A DNA stretch of 64,000 bases from Telluria antibiotica (GCF_011682055.1 NZ_JAAQOM010000025.1:26709-90708); one strand, 5' to 3'; counted from the first letter of the stretch, positions 52,236-62,119 are shown. Notes: generated by a model not told the origin, from the letters alone. Numbers and translations are program-made.

Positions 52236-54854
52236 TTAGCGCGATTTAGTAAACGCCAGCGCGTCCGCCAGCGAACGCACGCGCAACGACGCGCGCAGCG
52301 CCGCGAGGCCGGCCGCCGACGCCGCGTTCACCGTCACGCGTTCGCCCGGCAGCAGCGTGAGCGCGTTGTCGGACAGCTCGGCGTCGCCCGCGTCGATCCA
52401 CACGGCACGCGCGAACCGGGTCGCTTGCAGGTCGAGCGCATAGCCCGCGCGGGCACGGCGCACGTCCACGTGCAGGCCGGGGTCGGGCCAGTGCATCTCC
52501 TTCGCAGGCTTGAAGTACACGACGCCGCGCGATGCCGGCTCGTCATCGGCGCGCAAGTCCCACACGGCGACGGTGGATGCGGGATCGGCGTCGCCGAGCA
52601 AATCCGCATCGGCGTAGTGGGCCGCCCTCGCCGCCGCCAGCGGCGCGAGGTCGACCGGCTTGCGCTCGTCGCGCAACACGGTACCGTCGAGTGTCAGCAC
52701 GCGCAAGCGCAGCTCCCCGTGCACGGCGTGCGTGCGATCGTTGAGCAGGGTGACGGTGGTCTTGCCATCGGCGCCCCTCAGCGCGGCCACGGCGACCGGC
52801 GCATAGAAACGGCGCGCGTGAAAATGCAGCGCCTTCCAGCGCCCGAACCAGTCGATGCTCGACCACGACGCGCCCGGCCACACATCGTTGAGCTGCCAGT
52901 ACAGGGAGCCCATCGTGTACGGCCGGCTGGCGCGGTGGTGCAGGGCCGCCAGCTCGATGCCTTCGGCCTGCGCGGCCTGGCTCAGGTAGACGAACCGGTC
53001 GAAGTCCGCCGCCGCACCGAATTCGTAGTCGACGTACTTCATCAGGCGCTCGTTGCCTTTGCCGGCCATGAACTTCTGGTGCGCCTCGATCACGGGCGTG
53101 GCGATGCCCTGCTCGTCACGCCTGGCGAAGGCGTCGATCGTGCGCTGCACCGGCCAGGCCTGCAGCCCGTATTCGGACATGAAGCGCGGCGTGATCTCCA
53201 GGTACTTCGCTGGCGGGTAAGCCGGGTTGCCCCACACTTCCCAGTAGTGCATGTCGCCGCTGGCCGGGGTGTTGGCGACGTCGGCCAGGTCGTCGCCGGG
53301 CGAGCTGGCCCAGTAGGCGATGCCGCCACCCTCGTCCGCGACCACCTTGCGCAGGTCCGTGCCGAACAACTGCACATAGCCTTTCCATACCTTGTCGGCG
53401 AAGACGGGATCGGCGTCCTTCAGCGTCTCGCCATGCCCCCAGTACTTCCACGCGATCTCTTCCTCGTTATTGCCGCACCAGAGCGCGAGGCTCGGATGGT
53501 TGCGCAGCCGCCGTACGTTGTCGCGTGCTTCAAGGATCACGTTCGCGCGGAACGTGTCGTCGTAGGCCGGAGGCATGCCGCCGCCGAACATGAAGTCCTG
53601 CCAGACGAGCAGGCCCAGTTCGTCGGCGAGGTCGAAGAAGTCGCCGCTCTCGTAATAACCACCGCCCCAGCTGCGCAGGAAATTCATGTTGGCGTCGCGC
53701 GCCGATTGCAGCACGCGCCGCAACTGCGTCTTCGTCACACGCGGCTGGAACATGTCGAACGGGATCGTGTTCGCGCCCTTCGCGAACACGGGGATGCCGT
53801 TGACGACGAAGTAGAAGCTGCGCCCCTTGTCGTCCGGGTCGCGGCGCAATACGATGCTGCGCAGGCCCGTGCGCGCGCTCGCGCGGGCGTCACCCACCGC
53901 CAGCTCGTAGCGGTACAGCGGCTGCGCGCCGTAGCCGTTCGGGAACCAGCGCTGCGGGCGGTCGACGTGCACGGGCAGTTCGATGCGGTTGGCACCGGCC
54001 CGCAGGTCGACGCGCCGCGTCGCCGCCAACGTGCGCTTGCCGCCGGGCGTCGTCTGCCACAGGCGCACGTCGACGGCGCCGGCGCGCGCGGCGTCGGCGG
54101 ATGCGACGGCGGCAATGTCGGCGCGCGCCGCATCGACGTGGTCCTGGCGCAGCTGCAGGTTATCGATGCGGACCGTGTCCCAGCTTTGCAGCACGACGGG
54201 TTTCACGATGCCCGCCGTGACGTAGCGCGGTCCCCAGTCCCAGCCATAGTGGTAGCCGGGCTTGCGCACGAAGTTGGCCGTCATCGCGTCCGCCGGTTCA
54301 TCGCCATACGGAGATGGATAATTGCCGGCCAGCTTGTGCGGCATCGCCTGCACGTGCGGCAGCAGTGTCGCGATCGGCGAATGCAGCACGATGCGCAGCG
54401 CGTTGCCATGCGCGCGCAGCTTGCCCTGCACCGGAACGCGCCACGTGCGGAAGGCGTTGTCCGCATCGAGCACCTTGGCACCGTTCAGCCAGACCTCCGC
54501 GATGGTGTCGAGGCCGTCGAATACGAGGTCGCTGCGCGCGGCCGTCAGTGCGGCGCGCGGAACGTCGAACGTCGTGCAGTATTCCCAGTCGGCGAGGCCG
54601 ATCCATTGCTGGCCCGCTTCCGCCGCGCCCACGTAAGGATCGGGGACGGCCTTGTTCGCGAGCAGGTCCGTGTGCACCGTGCCGGGCACCGTCGCCGCGT
54701 GCCAGGATGCCGCTTCCGGGTGCGCGGCCCGTTGCGCGTTGCCCGGCGCCAGGCGGAACGTCCAGCCCCGGTCGATGACGACGTCGCCTGCGAACGTCGA
54801 CGCTGCCGCGGTAGCAAGCACGACGCCGATTAGCCATCGTGGCAGTCCGCTCAT
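52236..54854 (-). CDS. GH2 beta-mannosidase
   Basis: 872 aa from ATG 54854 (MSGLPRWLIGV); an upstream frame-open stretch belongs to the preceding gene. Signal peptide ~1-23. A GH2 sugar-binding domain (GLADWEYCTTFDVP), a Trp/Tyr-rich jelly roll and a TIM barrel follow. Acid/base Glu464 lies in WCGNNEEE and nucleophile Glu561 in FMSEYGLQ. It removes beta-linked mannose, as in the N-glycan core or mannan. Overlaps the halogenase-like gene by 4 bases. Confidence 0.92.
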   Translation of the reverse strand: MSGLPRWLIGVVLATAAASTFAGDVVIDRGWTFRLAPGNAQRAAHPEAASWHAATVPGTVHTDLLANKAVPDPYVGAAEAGQQWIGLADWEYCTTFDVPRAALTAARSDLVFDGLDTIAEVWLNGAKVLDADNAFRTWRVPVQGKLRAHGNALRIVLHSPIATLLPHVQAMPHKLAGNYPSPYGDEPADAMTANFVRKPGYHYGWDWGPRYVTAGIVKPVVLQSWDTVRIDNLQLRQDHVDAARADIAAVASADAARAGAVDVRLWQTTPGGKRTLAATRRVDLRAGANRIELPVHVDRPQRWFPNGYGAQPLYRYELAVGDARASARTGLRSIVLRRDPDDKGRSFYFVVNGIPVFAKGANTIPFDMFQPRVTKTQLRRVLQSARDANMNFLRSWGGGYYESGDFFDLADELGLLVWQDFMFGGGMPPAYDDTFRANVILEARDNVRRLRNHPSLALWCGNNEEEIAWKYWGHGETLKDADPVFADKVWKGYVQLFGTDLRKVVADEGGGIAYWASSPGDDLADVANTPASGDMHYWEVWGNPAYPPAKYLEITPRFMSEYGLQAWPVQRTIDAFARRDEQGIATPVIEAHQKFMAGKGNERLMKYVDYEFGAAADFDRFVYLSQAAQAEGIELAALHHRASRPYTMGSLYWQLNDVWPGASWSSIDWFGRWKALHFHARRFYAPVAVAALRGADGKTTVTLLNDRTHAVHGELRLRVLTLDGTVLRDERKPVDLAPLAAARAAHYADADLLGDADPASTVAVWDLRADDEPASRGVVYFKPAKEMHWPDPGLHVDVRRARAGYALDLQATRFARAVWIDAGDAELSDNALTLLPGERVTVNAASAAGLAALRASLRVRSLADALAFTKSR

Positions 54855-56365
54855 GACGCCTTCCAGTACCGGTCGATCCACTCCTCGTGCGTGGGCATCG
54901 TGCCGACGGCCTGCGCCAGCACGGCGCGCACGCCCTCGACGTGGTCGACCAGCTTCCCTTCGGGCATCTCGTCGACGATGGGGTGATAGCCGCGCGGGAT
55001 GATGCGCTGGCCCAGCATCACCTGCACCCAGCTGGGCAGCGCGAAGAAATCCTCGCCGTTGCGGAAGTAGCGCCCGTCCGTGCGGAACAGGTCCATCGCG
55101 TCGCGCAACGTGTCCGGGACGGCCATCGTGCGGCAGTGGTTCCAGAATGGCGTGTCGTCGCGCTGCGTGGCGTGGTAGTGCAGGATGAGGAAATCGCGGA
55201 CACGCTCGTATTCGAAGACGGATTCGCTGTTGTAGCGTTCCGCCAGCAGCGGGTTCGGATCGCGCGTGGGGAAGAGGCTCAGCAAGCGCGTGATGCCCGA
55301 CTGGGCAAGATAGATGCTCGTCGATTCGAGCGGTTCGAGGAAGCCGCTGGCGAGGCCCAGCGCGACGACGTTCTTGTTCCAGAATTTCCTGCGCATGCCC
55401 GTCGTGAAGCGCAGCTGGCGCGGTTCGGCCAGCGCCTCGCCGTCCAGGTTTGCCAGCAAGGTGGCGGCGGCTTCGTCGTCGCTGATGTGCCGGCTCGAAT
55501 ACACGTGGCCGTTGCCGACGCGTTGCTGCAGCGGGATGCGCCACTGCCAGCCCGCGGCGTGCGCCGTGGCGCGCGTGTACGGCATGAGCGGCGCGGTACT
55601 CGCACTGGGCACGGCCAGCGCGCGGTCGCACGGCAGCCAATGCGACCAGTCCACGTAGCCGGTCTTTAGCGTCTGTTCGATCAGCAGGCCGCGGAAGCCG
55701 GAGCAGTCGATGAACAGTTCTCCGCCGATGGATTCACCGCTTTCCAATGTCACCGATTCGATGTAGCCGTCAGCGGCGCGCTGGTTCACCTGGACGATCT
55801 TGCCTTCGATGCGGCGCACGCCGCGGCGCTCCGCCAGCTCGCGCAGGTAGCGTGCGTACAGGCCGGCGTCGAAGTGGTAAGCATAGCCGATGTCGGCCAG
55901 CGGCGACTGCGGGGACGCATTGCGGTCGCCGGGCGCGAACCGGCCGCGCGGCGCCATCACGGTCTGCGGAGAGTAGTCCCCGATCGGTCCCGCGCGCCCG
56001 GCCAGGTGCAGCTTCAGCCAGAACTGGTGGAACGGCAGCGGCCCGATCGAACGGCCGATGGCGCCGAAGCCGTGGAAATAACTGTCGCCGATGCGCGCCC
56101 AGTCGTTGAACTGGATGCCCAGCTTCGCCGTGGCCTGCGTGCGCTTGACGAAGTCCGCTTCATCGATGCCCAACCACTGGCCGTTGAACTGCTTCATGTG
56201 CGGGACGCTGGCCTCGCCCACGCCGACGATGCCGATTTCCTCGGATTCGACGAGGCGGATCGTCGCGCCCTGGCCGAGATAGGTGGCGAGTGCCGCCGCG
56301 GCCATCCAGCCCGCGCTGCCGCCACCGACGATGGTGATGCTGCTGATCCGATTAGGCGTACTCAT
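54851..56365 (-). CDS. Tryptophan-halogenase-family flavoprotein
   Basis: 504 aa from ATG 56365, with GGAGA upstream; a GTG four codons earlier is discounted. FAD-binding GGGSAG (~14-19) and GVGEASVPHMKQF; halogenase WxWxIP at 273-278 (WQWRIP) and Lys81 in TAKLGIQF where the catalytic Lys lies in PrnA. Both features of flavin-dependent halogenases are intact. Family members recur beside TBDRs in carbohydrate loci, where their substrate is unknown. No flavin reductase is adjacent. Confidence 0.88.
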   Translation of the reverse strand: MSTPNRISSITIVGGGSAGWMAAAALATYLGQGATIRLVESEEIGIVGVGEASVPHMKQFNGQWLGIDEADFVKRTQATAKLGIQFNDWARIGDSYFHGFGAIGRSIGPLPFHQFWLKLHLAGRAGPIGDYSPQTVMAPRGRFAPGDRNASPQSPLADIGYAYHFDAGLYARYLRELAERRGVRRIEGKIVQVNQRAADGYIESVTLESGESIGGELFIDCSGFRGLLIEQTLKTGYVDWSHWLPCDRALAVPSASTAPLMPYTRATAHAAGWQWRIPLQQRVGNGHVYSSRHISDDEAAATLLANLDGEALAEPRQLRFTTGMRRKFWNKNVVALGLASGFLEPLESTSIYLAQSGITRLLSLFPTRDPNPLLAERYNSESVFEYERVRDFLILHYHATQRDDTPFWNHCRTMAVPDTLRDAMDLFRTDGRYFRNGEDFFALPSWVQVMLGQRIIPRGYHPIVDEMPEGKLVDHVEGVRAVLAQAVGTMPTHEEWIDRYWKAS

Positions 56366-56433
56366 GAAGGTCTCCACAAAAGAAGACGCCTCCCCGGCCC
56401 GGATGGGGCGCGGGGAGGCAGGTTGCTGCGGGC

Positions 56434-59400
56434 TTAGAACTTGTAGTTCAGGCCCACGTACGCGATGCGGCCGGCGTAACCGTTCGAGTAGAACCGGTCG
56501 TGCGTGTCGTTGCCCAGGTGCGAACGCGACTCCTGGCGGGTCAGGTTCAGCACGGACGCCGTCAGGCTCAGCTCCTTGGTGAGGTTGTACGCGACGTTCA
56601 CGTCGACCTGGCTGTACGGATCCTCGTACACGTTCAAGCCGTTCTCGAGGCCATCGACCACTTCGCCGCGGCGGTTGTACGACACGCGCGCGAGCAGCTT
56701 GTCCGTTTCGTAGAACAGGGTGACGTTGGCCTGGTTCTTCGCGCTGCCGACGAGCGGCGACGTGCCGATGTTGGTGCCGTCTTCCAGCGTGATGGCCGCC
56801 TCGTTCGTCTTGTTGTACGTGTAGTTGACCTGGAAGCCGAAGCCCGAGGCGAACGTGTGCTGCGCGTACAGTTCGACGCCTTTCGACACGCCGTCACGGC
56901 CACCGGCGCTCGTCGAGTAGTTCTGCACCGTGACGTTCTGGCCGCCGACGGACATGTTCACGCTCTGCACGACGGGCACCGCGAAGTTGCTGACGTTCTT
57001 GCGGAAGAAGTCGACGCCGAGCACGGAACCGCGATGGAAGTACCACTCCAGGCCCAGGTCGTACTGGGTCGCCTTGTACGGCTCGAGGTTCTTGTTGCTG
57101 CCGCTGCCGAACCAGCCCACCCGGTCGCCGCCACCGATCAGGCGGCGGTCGTTGACGTATTCCTGGCTGTAGTACTGCAGGCCGCCCGGCGATGCGATGT
57201 CCGAGTAGCTCGGACGCGAGATCGCCTTCGATGCCGCGGCGCGCAGCAGCAGCGTATCGGTCAGGTCGTACGCGAGGTTCAGGCTCGGCAGCACGTCGTT
57301 GTACGTGCGGTCGAGGGCACTGACGACGAACGACTGCGTGTGCGCCGTGCTGTCCGGCAGCGTCGTGAAGCCGCTGACGCAGCCCGAGCCCGCAGGTGCG
57401 CCGGTGGCCGGTGCGCCGCCCGCCTGGCACGGTGCCGGGCTGCCGTTCGGGCCATTGAAGAAGTAGTCGCTGTAGTTGTCGACGCGGTCCGTCGAATCGG
57501 CATGCTGCTTCGTGCGCACGAAGCGGAGGCCGACGTTGCCGCGCAAGCGGTCCGTCTTGATGTTGGCCTGCACGTAGGCCGACGAGATCTTCTCGCTGAC
57601 GTTGTACACGAAGTTGTCTTCGTTCCGCGTCTGCATCTGGCCGTACGTCTGGTTCAGGTACGAGATGTAGGCCGGGTAGTTAATCGCCGGGAAAGCGCTG
57701 GCCTTGATGCCGCCGGCGATGTTCGGCAGCGACTGGCCGTACAGGTACGACGCCTGGAACTTGTTCGCGGTCGGATCGCAGCCGGCCTGGTAGCGCTTGT
57801 CGTAGTTGGTGGGGTCCGCGCCCTGGCATACCCAGTAGTTGTTGCCTGTGTTGCGGTGGATGCCGCCGTCGCGGTACTTCGCGCCGAACTGCAGCGAGTC
57901 GATCCAGTTCATGTCCGTGTGCCACGTGAAGTCGCCCTGCGCGTACTTCTGCTGGTTGCTGTTGCGCGTCCAGGACGACGACGTCGAACCGAGGTCGATC
58001 TCGCCGATGCCCTTCATCAGGTTGTCCATCAGCTGCGGCGAGAACGTCATCGTCGGCGTGCCGGCGAGGCTCCACGCGCTGGCGTAGTTACCGAGCGTCC
58101 AGCTGCCGTCCGCATTCTGCATGCGCGGCTTGATCGGCATGGAAAACTGCAGCGACGGACCGCCGCCGGCCCACGTGCGGCCCGCCTTGAAGCTGGCGTC
58201 CAGCGACTGGCCGTGCCAATCCGCTTCGAGGTCGAACGTCTGCGACAGCGCCTTCTCGCGATTGAAGCTGCCCGTGATCTGCGGGGTCGGGATCGTGCAA
58301 TCGTCCGGACCGAAGCCGCCGGTGTTCGTCACGCCGCCGGCTTTCGCGGCGTCGCCGCTGCAGTAATACGTCTTGCCCGGGTGGGCGCTGTACTGTGCGC
58401 CGGTGACGATCGTGTGGCTCGGGTCGAACGTGAGGCCGTCGAGCATGCGTCCGCCCGGCCAGTTGCCGTCGCCGGAGTAGCGCGCCAGGTTCCACTCGGG
58501 GATCTTCAGCGTGTTCGTCTGCGAGTTCTGCGACAGGTCGAAGCGGAAGTAGTTGGCGACGAGGTTCAGGTTGCGCACCGGCTTGAACTGCAGCGTGAGC
58601 TGGCCGCCCTTGCGCTCGCGCTCCTCGGTCTTGACGTTGAAGTTGACCGACGTCGGCATCATGAAGTTCGTGTAGTAGTGGCCGGCCTGGTCGTAGAAGC
58701 CGGACTGGCCCCACCAGTAGCTGTCCATCTTGGACGGCTTGCCGTTGACGTCCGTCGCCGGGTGCGCGTCGTAGTCGTCGCCGTACCACTGCCAGTTTTC
58801 CGTGCTCGTGCCCATGGTGCGCGTCGTGCGTTTCTGCTGGGTGTAGCCCACCAGGACGCCGAAGCGGTTCGATGCATCGTGCCACGCGTACTGGCCGGAG
58901 AACTGGCCGTCCGTCTTCTTGGTCGTGTCGGCCCAGGTACCCTCGGCATTGACGAAGCCGGAGCCCGACTTCACGTCCAGCGGGCGGCGCGTGTGCAGGA
59001 TGACGGTGCCGCCGATGCCGCCTTCGTCGATGCGCGCTTCCGGCGTCTTGAACAGCTCCGCGCTGGACAGCATGTTCGACGGCATCAGCGTGTAGTTGAA
59101 CGAACGGGTCGGGTCGCCATTCGATTCGGCCGTCGCGATGTAGTTGCCGTTCAGTTCCGTCAGGGTCAGCTCGGACGAGAGGCCGCGCACGCTGACGTTC
59201 TTGCCCTCGCCGCCGCTGCGGTCGATGATCACGCCCGGCACGCGCTGCAGCGCGTCGGCCACGTTCTTGTCGGGGAACTTGCCGATGTCCTCGGCCGTGA
59301 TCACTTCGACGATCGAGTTCGCCTCGCGCTTCTGGTCGAGGCTTTTTTCGATCGAGTAGCGGTAGCCGGTGACGACCACTTGCTCCGGCGCGGCCGCGCC

Positions 59401-59538
59401 GGCGGATTTGTCGGCTTGCGGCGCGGCGTCCTGCGCATGCGCGTGCGCGACCGTCAGCAATGCGGTGGCCACCGCGATGGCGATGGGTGTCGCGCGGCAG
59501 GTGCGCTGCCGTGCGGCGAGAGGGGTTCTTAACGTCAT
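56434..59538 (-). CDS. TonB-dependent receptor for mannose-containing glycans (inferred)
   Basis: 1034 aa from ATG 59538, after AGGAGA. Signal peptide ~1-35 (AVATALLTVAHAHA), TonB-box-like PEQVVVTGYRYS, plug (ITAEDIGKFPDKNVADALQR, PSNMLSSAELFKTP) and a large barrel ending AYVGLNYKF. The size and plug sequence are those of carbohydrate-type TBDRs of Caulobacter/Xanthomonas/Massilia. It heads the mannosidase operon, so oligomannosides are the likely ligand. Confidence 0.9.
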   Translation of the reverse strand: MTLRTPLAARQRTCRATPIAIAVATALLTVAHAHAQDAAPQADKSAGAAAPEQVVVTGYRYSIEKSLDQKREANSIVEVITAEDIGKFPDKNVADALQRVPGVIIDRSGGEGKNVSVRGLSSELTLTELNGNYIATAESNGDPTRSFNYTLMPSNMLSSAELFKTPEARIDEGGIGGTVILHTRRPLDVKSGSGFVNAEGTWADTTKKTDGQFSGQYAWHDASNRFGVLVGYTQQKRTTRTMGTSTENWQWYGDDYDAHPATDVNGKPSKMDSYWWGQSGFYDQAGHYYTNFMMPTSVNFNVKTEERERKGGQLTLQFKPVRNLNLVANYFRFDLSQNSQTNTLKIPEWNLARYSGDGNWPGGRMLDGLTFDPSHTIVTGAQYSAHPGKTYYCSGDAAKAGGVTNTGGFGPDDCTIPTPQITGSFNREKALSQTFDLEADWHGQSLDASFKAGRTWAGGGPSLQFSMPIKPRMQNADGSWTLGNYASAWSLAGTPTMTFSPQLMDNLMKGIGEIDLGSTSSSWTRNSNQQKYAQGDFTWHTDMNWIDSLQFGAKYRDGGIHRNTGNNYWVCQGADPTNYDKRYQAGCDPTANKFQASYLYGQSLPNIAGGIKASAFPAINYPAYISYLNQTYGQMQTRNEDNFVYNVSEKISSAYVQANIKTDRLRGNVGLRFVRTKQHADSTDRVDNYSDYFFNGPNGSPAPCQAGGAPATGAPAGSGCVSGFTTLPDSTAHTQSFVVSALDRTYNDVLPSLNLAYDLTDTLLLRAAASKAISRPSYSDIASPGGLQYYSQEYVNDRRLIGGGDRVGWFGSGSNKNLEPYKATQYDLGLEWYFHRGSVLGVDFFRKNVSNFAVPVVQSVNMSVGGQNVTVQNYSTSAGGRDGVSKGVELYAQHTFASGFGFQVNYTYNKTNEAAITLEDGTNIGTSPLVGSAKNQANVTLFYETDKLLARVSYNRRGEVVDGLENGLNVYEDPYSQVDVNVAYNLTKELSLTASVLNLTRQESRSHLGNDTHDRFYSNGYAGRIAYVGLNYKF

Positions 59539-59644
59539 GTAGGTCTCCTGGTTGTGTCCTGCCAAGGGCTTGTTGTGGTGGTGGTGGCAGGTCTCTCATC
59601 ACGTGTGGAACGTTCGGGTGCCCATCGGCATCGCCTCGTGACGA

Positions 59645-59775
59645 TTTACTAAACGAGGAGATGCCGCCTGGATCCGACGGGCACTGCGTTCCACCCAGGA
59701 AAATTTATACAAAGGAAGCGAGGCTACTTCAACAAGCTTTCAAAAATCACACGTTGTTTAGTCGGTTTACTAAAC
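59645..59775. promoter_or_regulatory. Repeated TTTACTAAAC sites upstream of the TBDR
   Basis: TTTACTAAAC occurs at 59645-59654 and again within 59765-59775. The second forms an inverted repeat: GTTTAGT (59756-59762) with ACTAAAC (59769-59775). They lie ~110-240 bp upstream of the TBDR start in an AT-rich region (59539-59820, no other gene seen) and may bind the operon's sugar-responsive regulator. Confidence 0.5.
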
Positions 59776-59820
59776 TAGCGCGGCGGAATTGCGACATGAA
59801 ATCGCTTTCATTCGGTTGCG

Positions 59821-60030
59821 CTATTTCCTGGCAAGGAAGGCGGCGACCAGCGCGTTGGCATGGCCGTGGCCGAGCTGGTGCCCGGTCTTGAGGTGGTCGA
59901 CCAGCTCCATGTGCTTGCGCGGGCCCGCCTGCTCCATCACCTGCATCCAGCGGGCGATTGGCTTGCCGTATTTTTTCTCGATGGAGGGGAAGTACGAGGC
60001 GGGGCCCTTGACCGGTTCTTGCGTTGCCAT
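59821..60030 (-). CDS. DUF4287 small protein
   Basis: 69 aa from ATG 60030 (MATQEPVKGPASYFPSIE). The whole protein is the DUF4287 pattern: SYFPSIEKKYGKPIARWMQV, MELVDHLKTGHQLGHGHANA. Often found as a stand-alone cytoplasmic protein or N-terminal to an unrelated domain; function unknown. Confidence 0.85.
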   Translation of the reverse strand: MATQEPVKGPASYFPSIEKKYGKPIARWMQVMEQAGPRKHMELVDHLKTGHQLGHGHANALVAAFLARK

Positions 60031-60224
60031 GTCGGTTCCCTTCAGTCGTTGATGGGTGGTGCTGCACATGCCAACGACGAATGGAGGCCGCGCGTTTCGA
60101 CATCATGCGCGCAAAAAAACCGGCATCGATGCATTGCGCCGACGTGCGGCGCAGAGCCGGAGGCCATGCCGGCCGCATGCTATAGTGACCGGCCTGGACG
60201 CCGCGCCAGGCCGCACATCACACC

Positions 60225-61970
60225 ATGAACACGTCTCCACCCGACCGCCTGCGCACGCGGCTCTCGCAACTGCTGCGCGCCAACGCCATCCTGCTGTGGG
60301 CGGCGCTGGTCGGCTTCGTGGGCGCGCTGGCGACACTCGTCTTCCGCGACGGCCTCACGCTGCTGCAGGCGCTGATATTCGGCCGCAGCGGCTCGTTCGT
60401 CGAGATCGCGACCTCGCTGTCGTGGCAGGCACGCCTCCTGACGCCGTGCGCCGGCGGCCTGTGCGCCGGCTGCGTGCTCGTGCTGGCGCGCCGCCACGCG
60501 GCCAACGCGCGGGCCGACTACATGGAAGTGGTGGCCGTCGGCGACGGCAAGGTGCCGGTGCAGCTCACGCTCGTCAACAGCGTGTCGTCGCTGCTGTCGA
60601 TCGCGTCCGGCGGCTCGATCGGCCGCGAAGGCTCGATGATCCAGCTGGCGGCGATGACCGCGTCCATCGTCGGCCGCATCGCCCGCTTCAACACGGTGCG
60701 CCTGCGCCTGCTCGTGGCCTGCGGCGCGGCGGCCGGCATCGCGGCCGCCTACAACGCGCCGATCGCGAGCGCGTTCTTCGTCACCGAGATCATCCTCGGC
60801 GCCATCACGATGAACAGCCTGGGCCCGATCATGGTGGCGGCCGTCGTCGCCAACATCACGATGCGCCGGCTGCCCGGCTACCACCCCACGTACGAGATGC
60901 CGGCCTTCGCGCCGATCGCCAACCTGGAAGTCGTGTGGTTCGTCGCCCTCGGCGTGCTCGCGGGCCTGATCGCGCCGGCCTTCCTGTACGCGCTGCAGCG
61001 TACGCGCCGCCTGTTCGCGGGGAGCCGACTGCCGCTGCCGCTGCGGCTCGCGCTCGGGGGCCTGGGCGTGGGTGCGATCTCGATCTGGGTGCCGCAGGTC
61101 TGGGGCAACGGCTACAGCGTCGTGAACGCGCTGCTGCACCAGTCATGGCTGTGGCAGGCCGTGCTCGTGGTCCTCGTCTGCAAGATCGCGGCCACGCTGC
61201 TCACGAGCGGCTCCGGCGCCATCGGCGGCATCTTCACGCCCACGCTGTTCGTCGGCGCCGCGGTGGGCCACTTGTTCGCGCTCGTGCCGCAGGCCTTGTC
61301 GCCCGAAACGGCCGCGGCGCCGGCGGCCTTCGTCGCCGTCGGCATGGGCGCCGTGCTGGCCGCCGCGACGAGCGCGCCGCTGATGGCCATCCTGATGATC
61401 TTCGAAATGACCCTCAGTTACTCATTGATGCTGCCGCTGATGCTCGCATGCGTCGTCGCGTTCGGCGTCGCGCGCGCTGTGAACGGGCCGTCGATGTACG
61501 AGATCACCGCACGCCGCGCGGCCGACGAGCAGGAACGCGAGCGCCTGCGCGCGATCCGCATGCAGGAACTGATCCGCCCGGCCGACACCTTCCTGCCGCA
61601 GTACGCGCCCGTCGCGCAAGCCGCCGCGCTGTTCCGCGAACATCCGGTGAAATACGTGTACCTCGTCGACGCCACCATGCGCTATCGCGGCGCGGTGGCC
61701 CTGCACGACGTCGCCGCGCTGTACCAGCAGGACGAGGCCGCGTCCCGCACCTGCGCCGACATCGCACGCGCCGACGCGCTGCCCGTCGTCACGGCCGACA
61801 TGGGGCTGGACGAGGCGCTGCGCCAGTTCATGCGCCATTTCGGCGAGCGGCTGCCCGCCGTGCGCAGCATCGATGACCCCGAGTTGCTCGGGGCCGTGCA
61901 CAAGACGGACGTGCTGGATGCGTACGTGCGCTTGAACCGCGTGCCGCTGAGTGGGCAGGTGGAGGCGTGA
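60225..61970 (+). CDS. ClC-family chloride channel/antiporter with CBS-like C-terminus
   Basis: 581 aa. Ten or more hydrophobic helices. ClC selectivity signatures: GSIGREGSMIQL (contains the external gating Glu), AAYNAPIASAFFVTEIILGA (second Glu used in the proton path) and GSGAIGGIFTPTLFVG. The C-terminal ~150 residues (RPADTFLPQYAPVAQAAALF onward) form a CBS-like regulatory pair. Retention of both Glu suggests H+/Cl- exchange rather than a passive channel. Confidence 0.9.
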   Translation: MNTSPPDRLRTRLSQLLRANAILLWAALVGFVGALATLVFRDGLTLLQALIFGRSGSFVEIATSLSWQARLLTPCAGGLCAGCVLVLARRHAANARADYMEVVAVGDGKVPVQLTLVNSVSSLLSIASGGSIGREGSMIQLAAMTASIVGRIARFNTVRLRLLVACGAAAGIAAAYNAPIASAFFVTEIILGAITMNSLGPIMVAAVVANITMRRLPGYHPTYEMPAFAPIANLEVVWFVALGVLAGLIAPAFLYALQRTRRLFAGSRLPLPLRLALGGLGVGAISIWVPQVWGNGYSVVNALLHQSWLWQAVLVVLVCKIAATLLTSGSGAIGGIFTPTLFVGAAVGHLFALVPQALSPETAAAPAAFVAVGMGAVLAAATSAPLMAILMIFEMTLSYSLMLPLMLACVVAFGVARAVNGPSMYEITARRAADEQERERLRAIRMQELIRPADTFLPQYAPVAQAAALFREHPVKYVYLVDATMRYRGAVALHDVAALYQQDEAASRTCADIARADALPVVTADMGLDEALRQFMRHFGERLPAVRSIDDPELLGAVHKTDVLDAYVRLNRVPLSGQVEA

Positions 61971-62012
61971 CGCTGCCCGGGGACGGGTGCTGCCACCGCT
62001 CGGGTTGGGAGC

Positions 62013-62068
62013 TTGTTCACGTTTTTTACTTGTTCACGTAGCGTGAACAAAGCTCGAAGCGTGAACAT
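62013..62068. repeat. Nested inverted repeats between convergent genes
   Basis: TTGTTCACG at 62013-62021 and 62030-62038; CGTGAACAA at 62042-62050 and CGTGAACAT at 62060-62068. The inner pair is a perfect 9-bp inverted repeat with a 3-bp spacer, enclosed by an outer pair. It lies between the ends of the ClC gene and the MCP-like gene. Confidence 0.55.
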
Positions 62069-62119
62069 CCTGCCGTAGCAGCATTCGGCGGACGCCTGTC
62101 AACCCTCGACTGGCCGGCA

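Noticed and set aside
56500..59532. 1010-codon plus-strand frame opposite the mannan TBDR
   Set aside because: Antisense shadow. The minus strand has signal peptide, plug and barrel features; the plus frame is Arg/Val/Ala-rich noise. Similar shadows at 17137-19686, 27116-29311 and 48361-50796 were dropped for the same reason.
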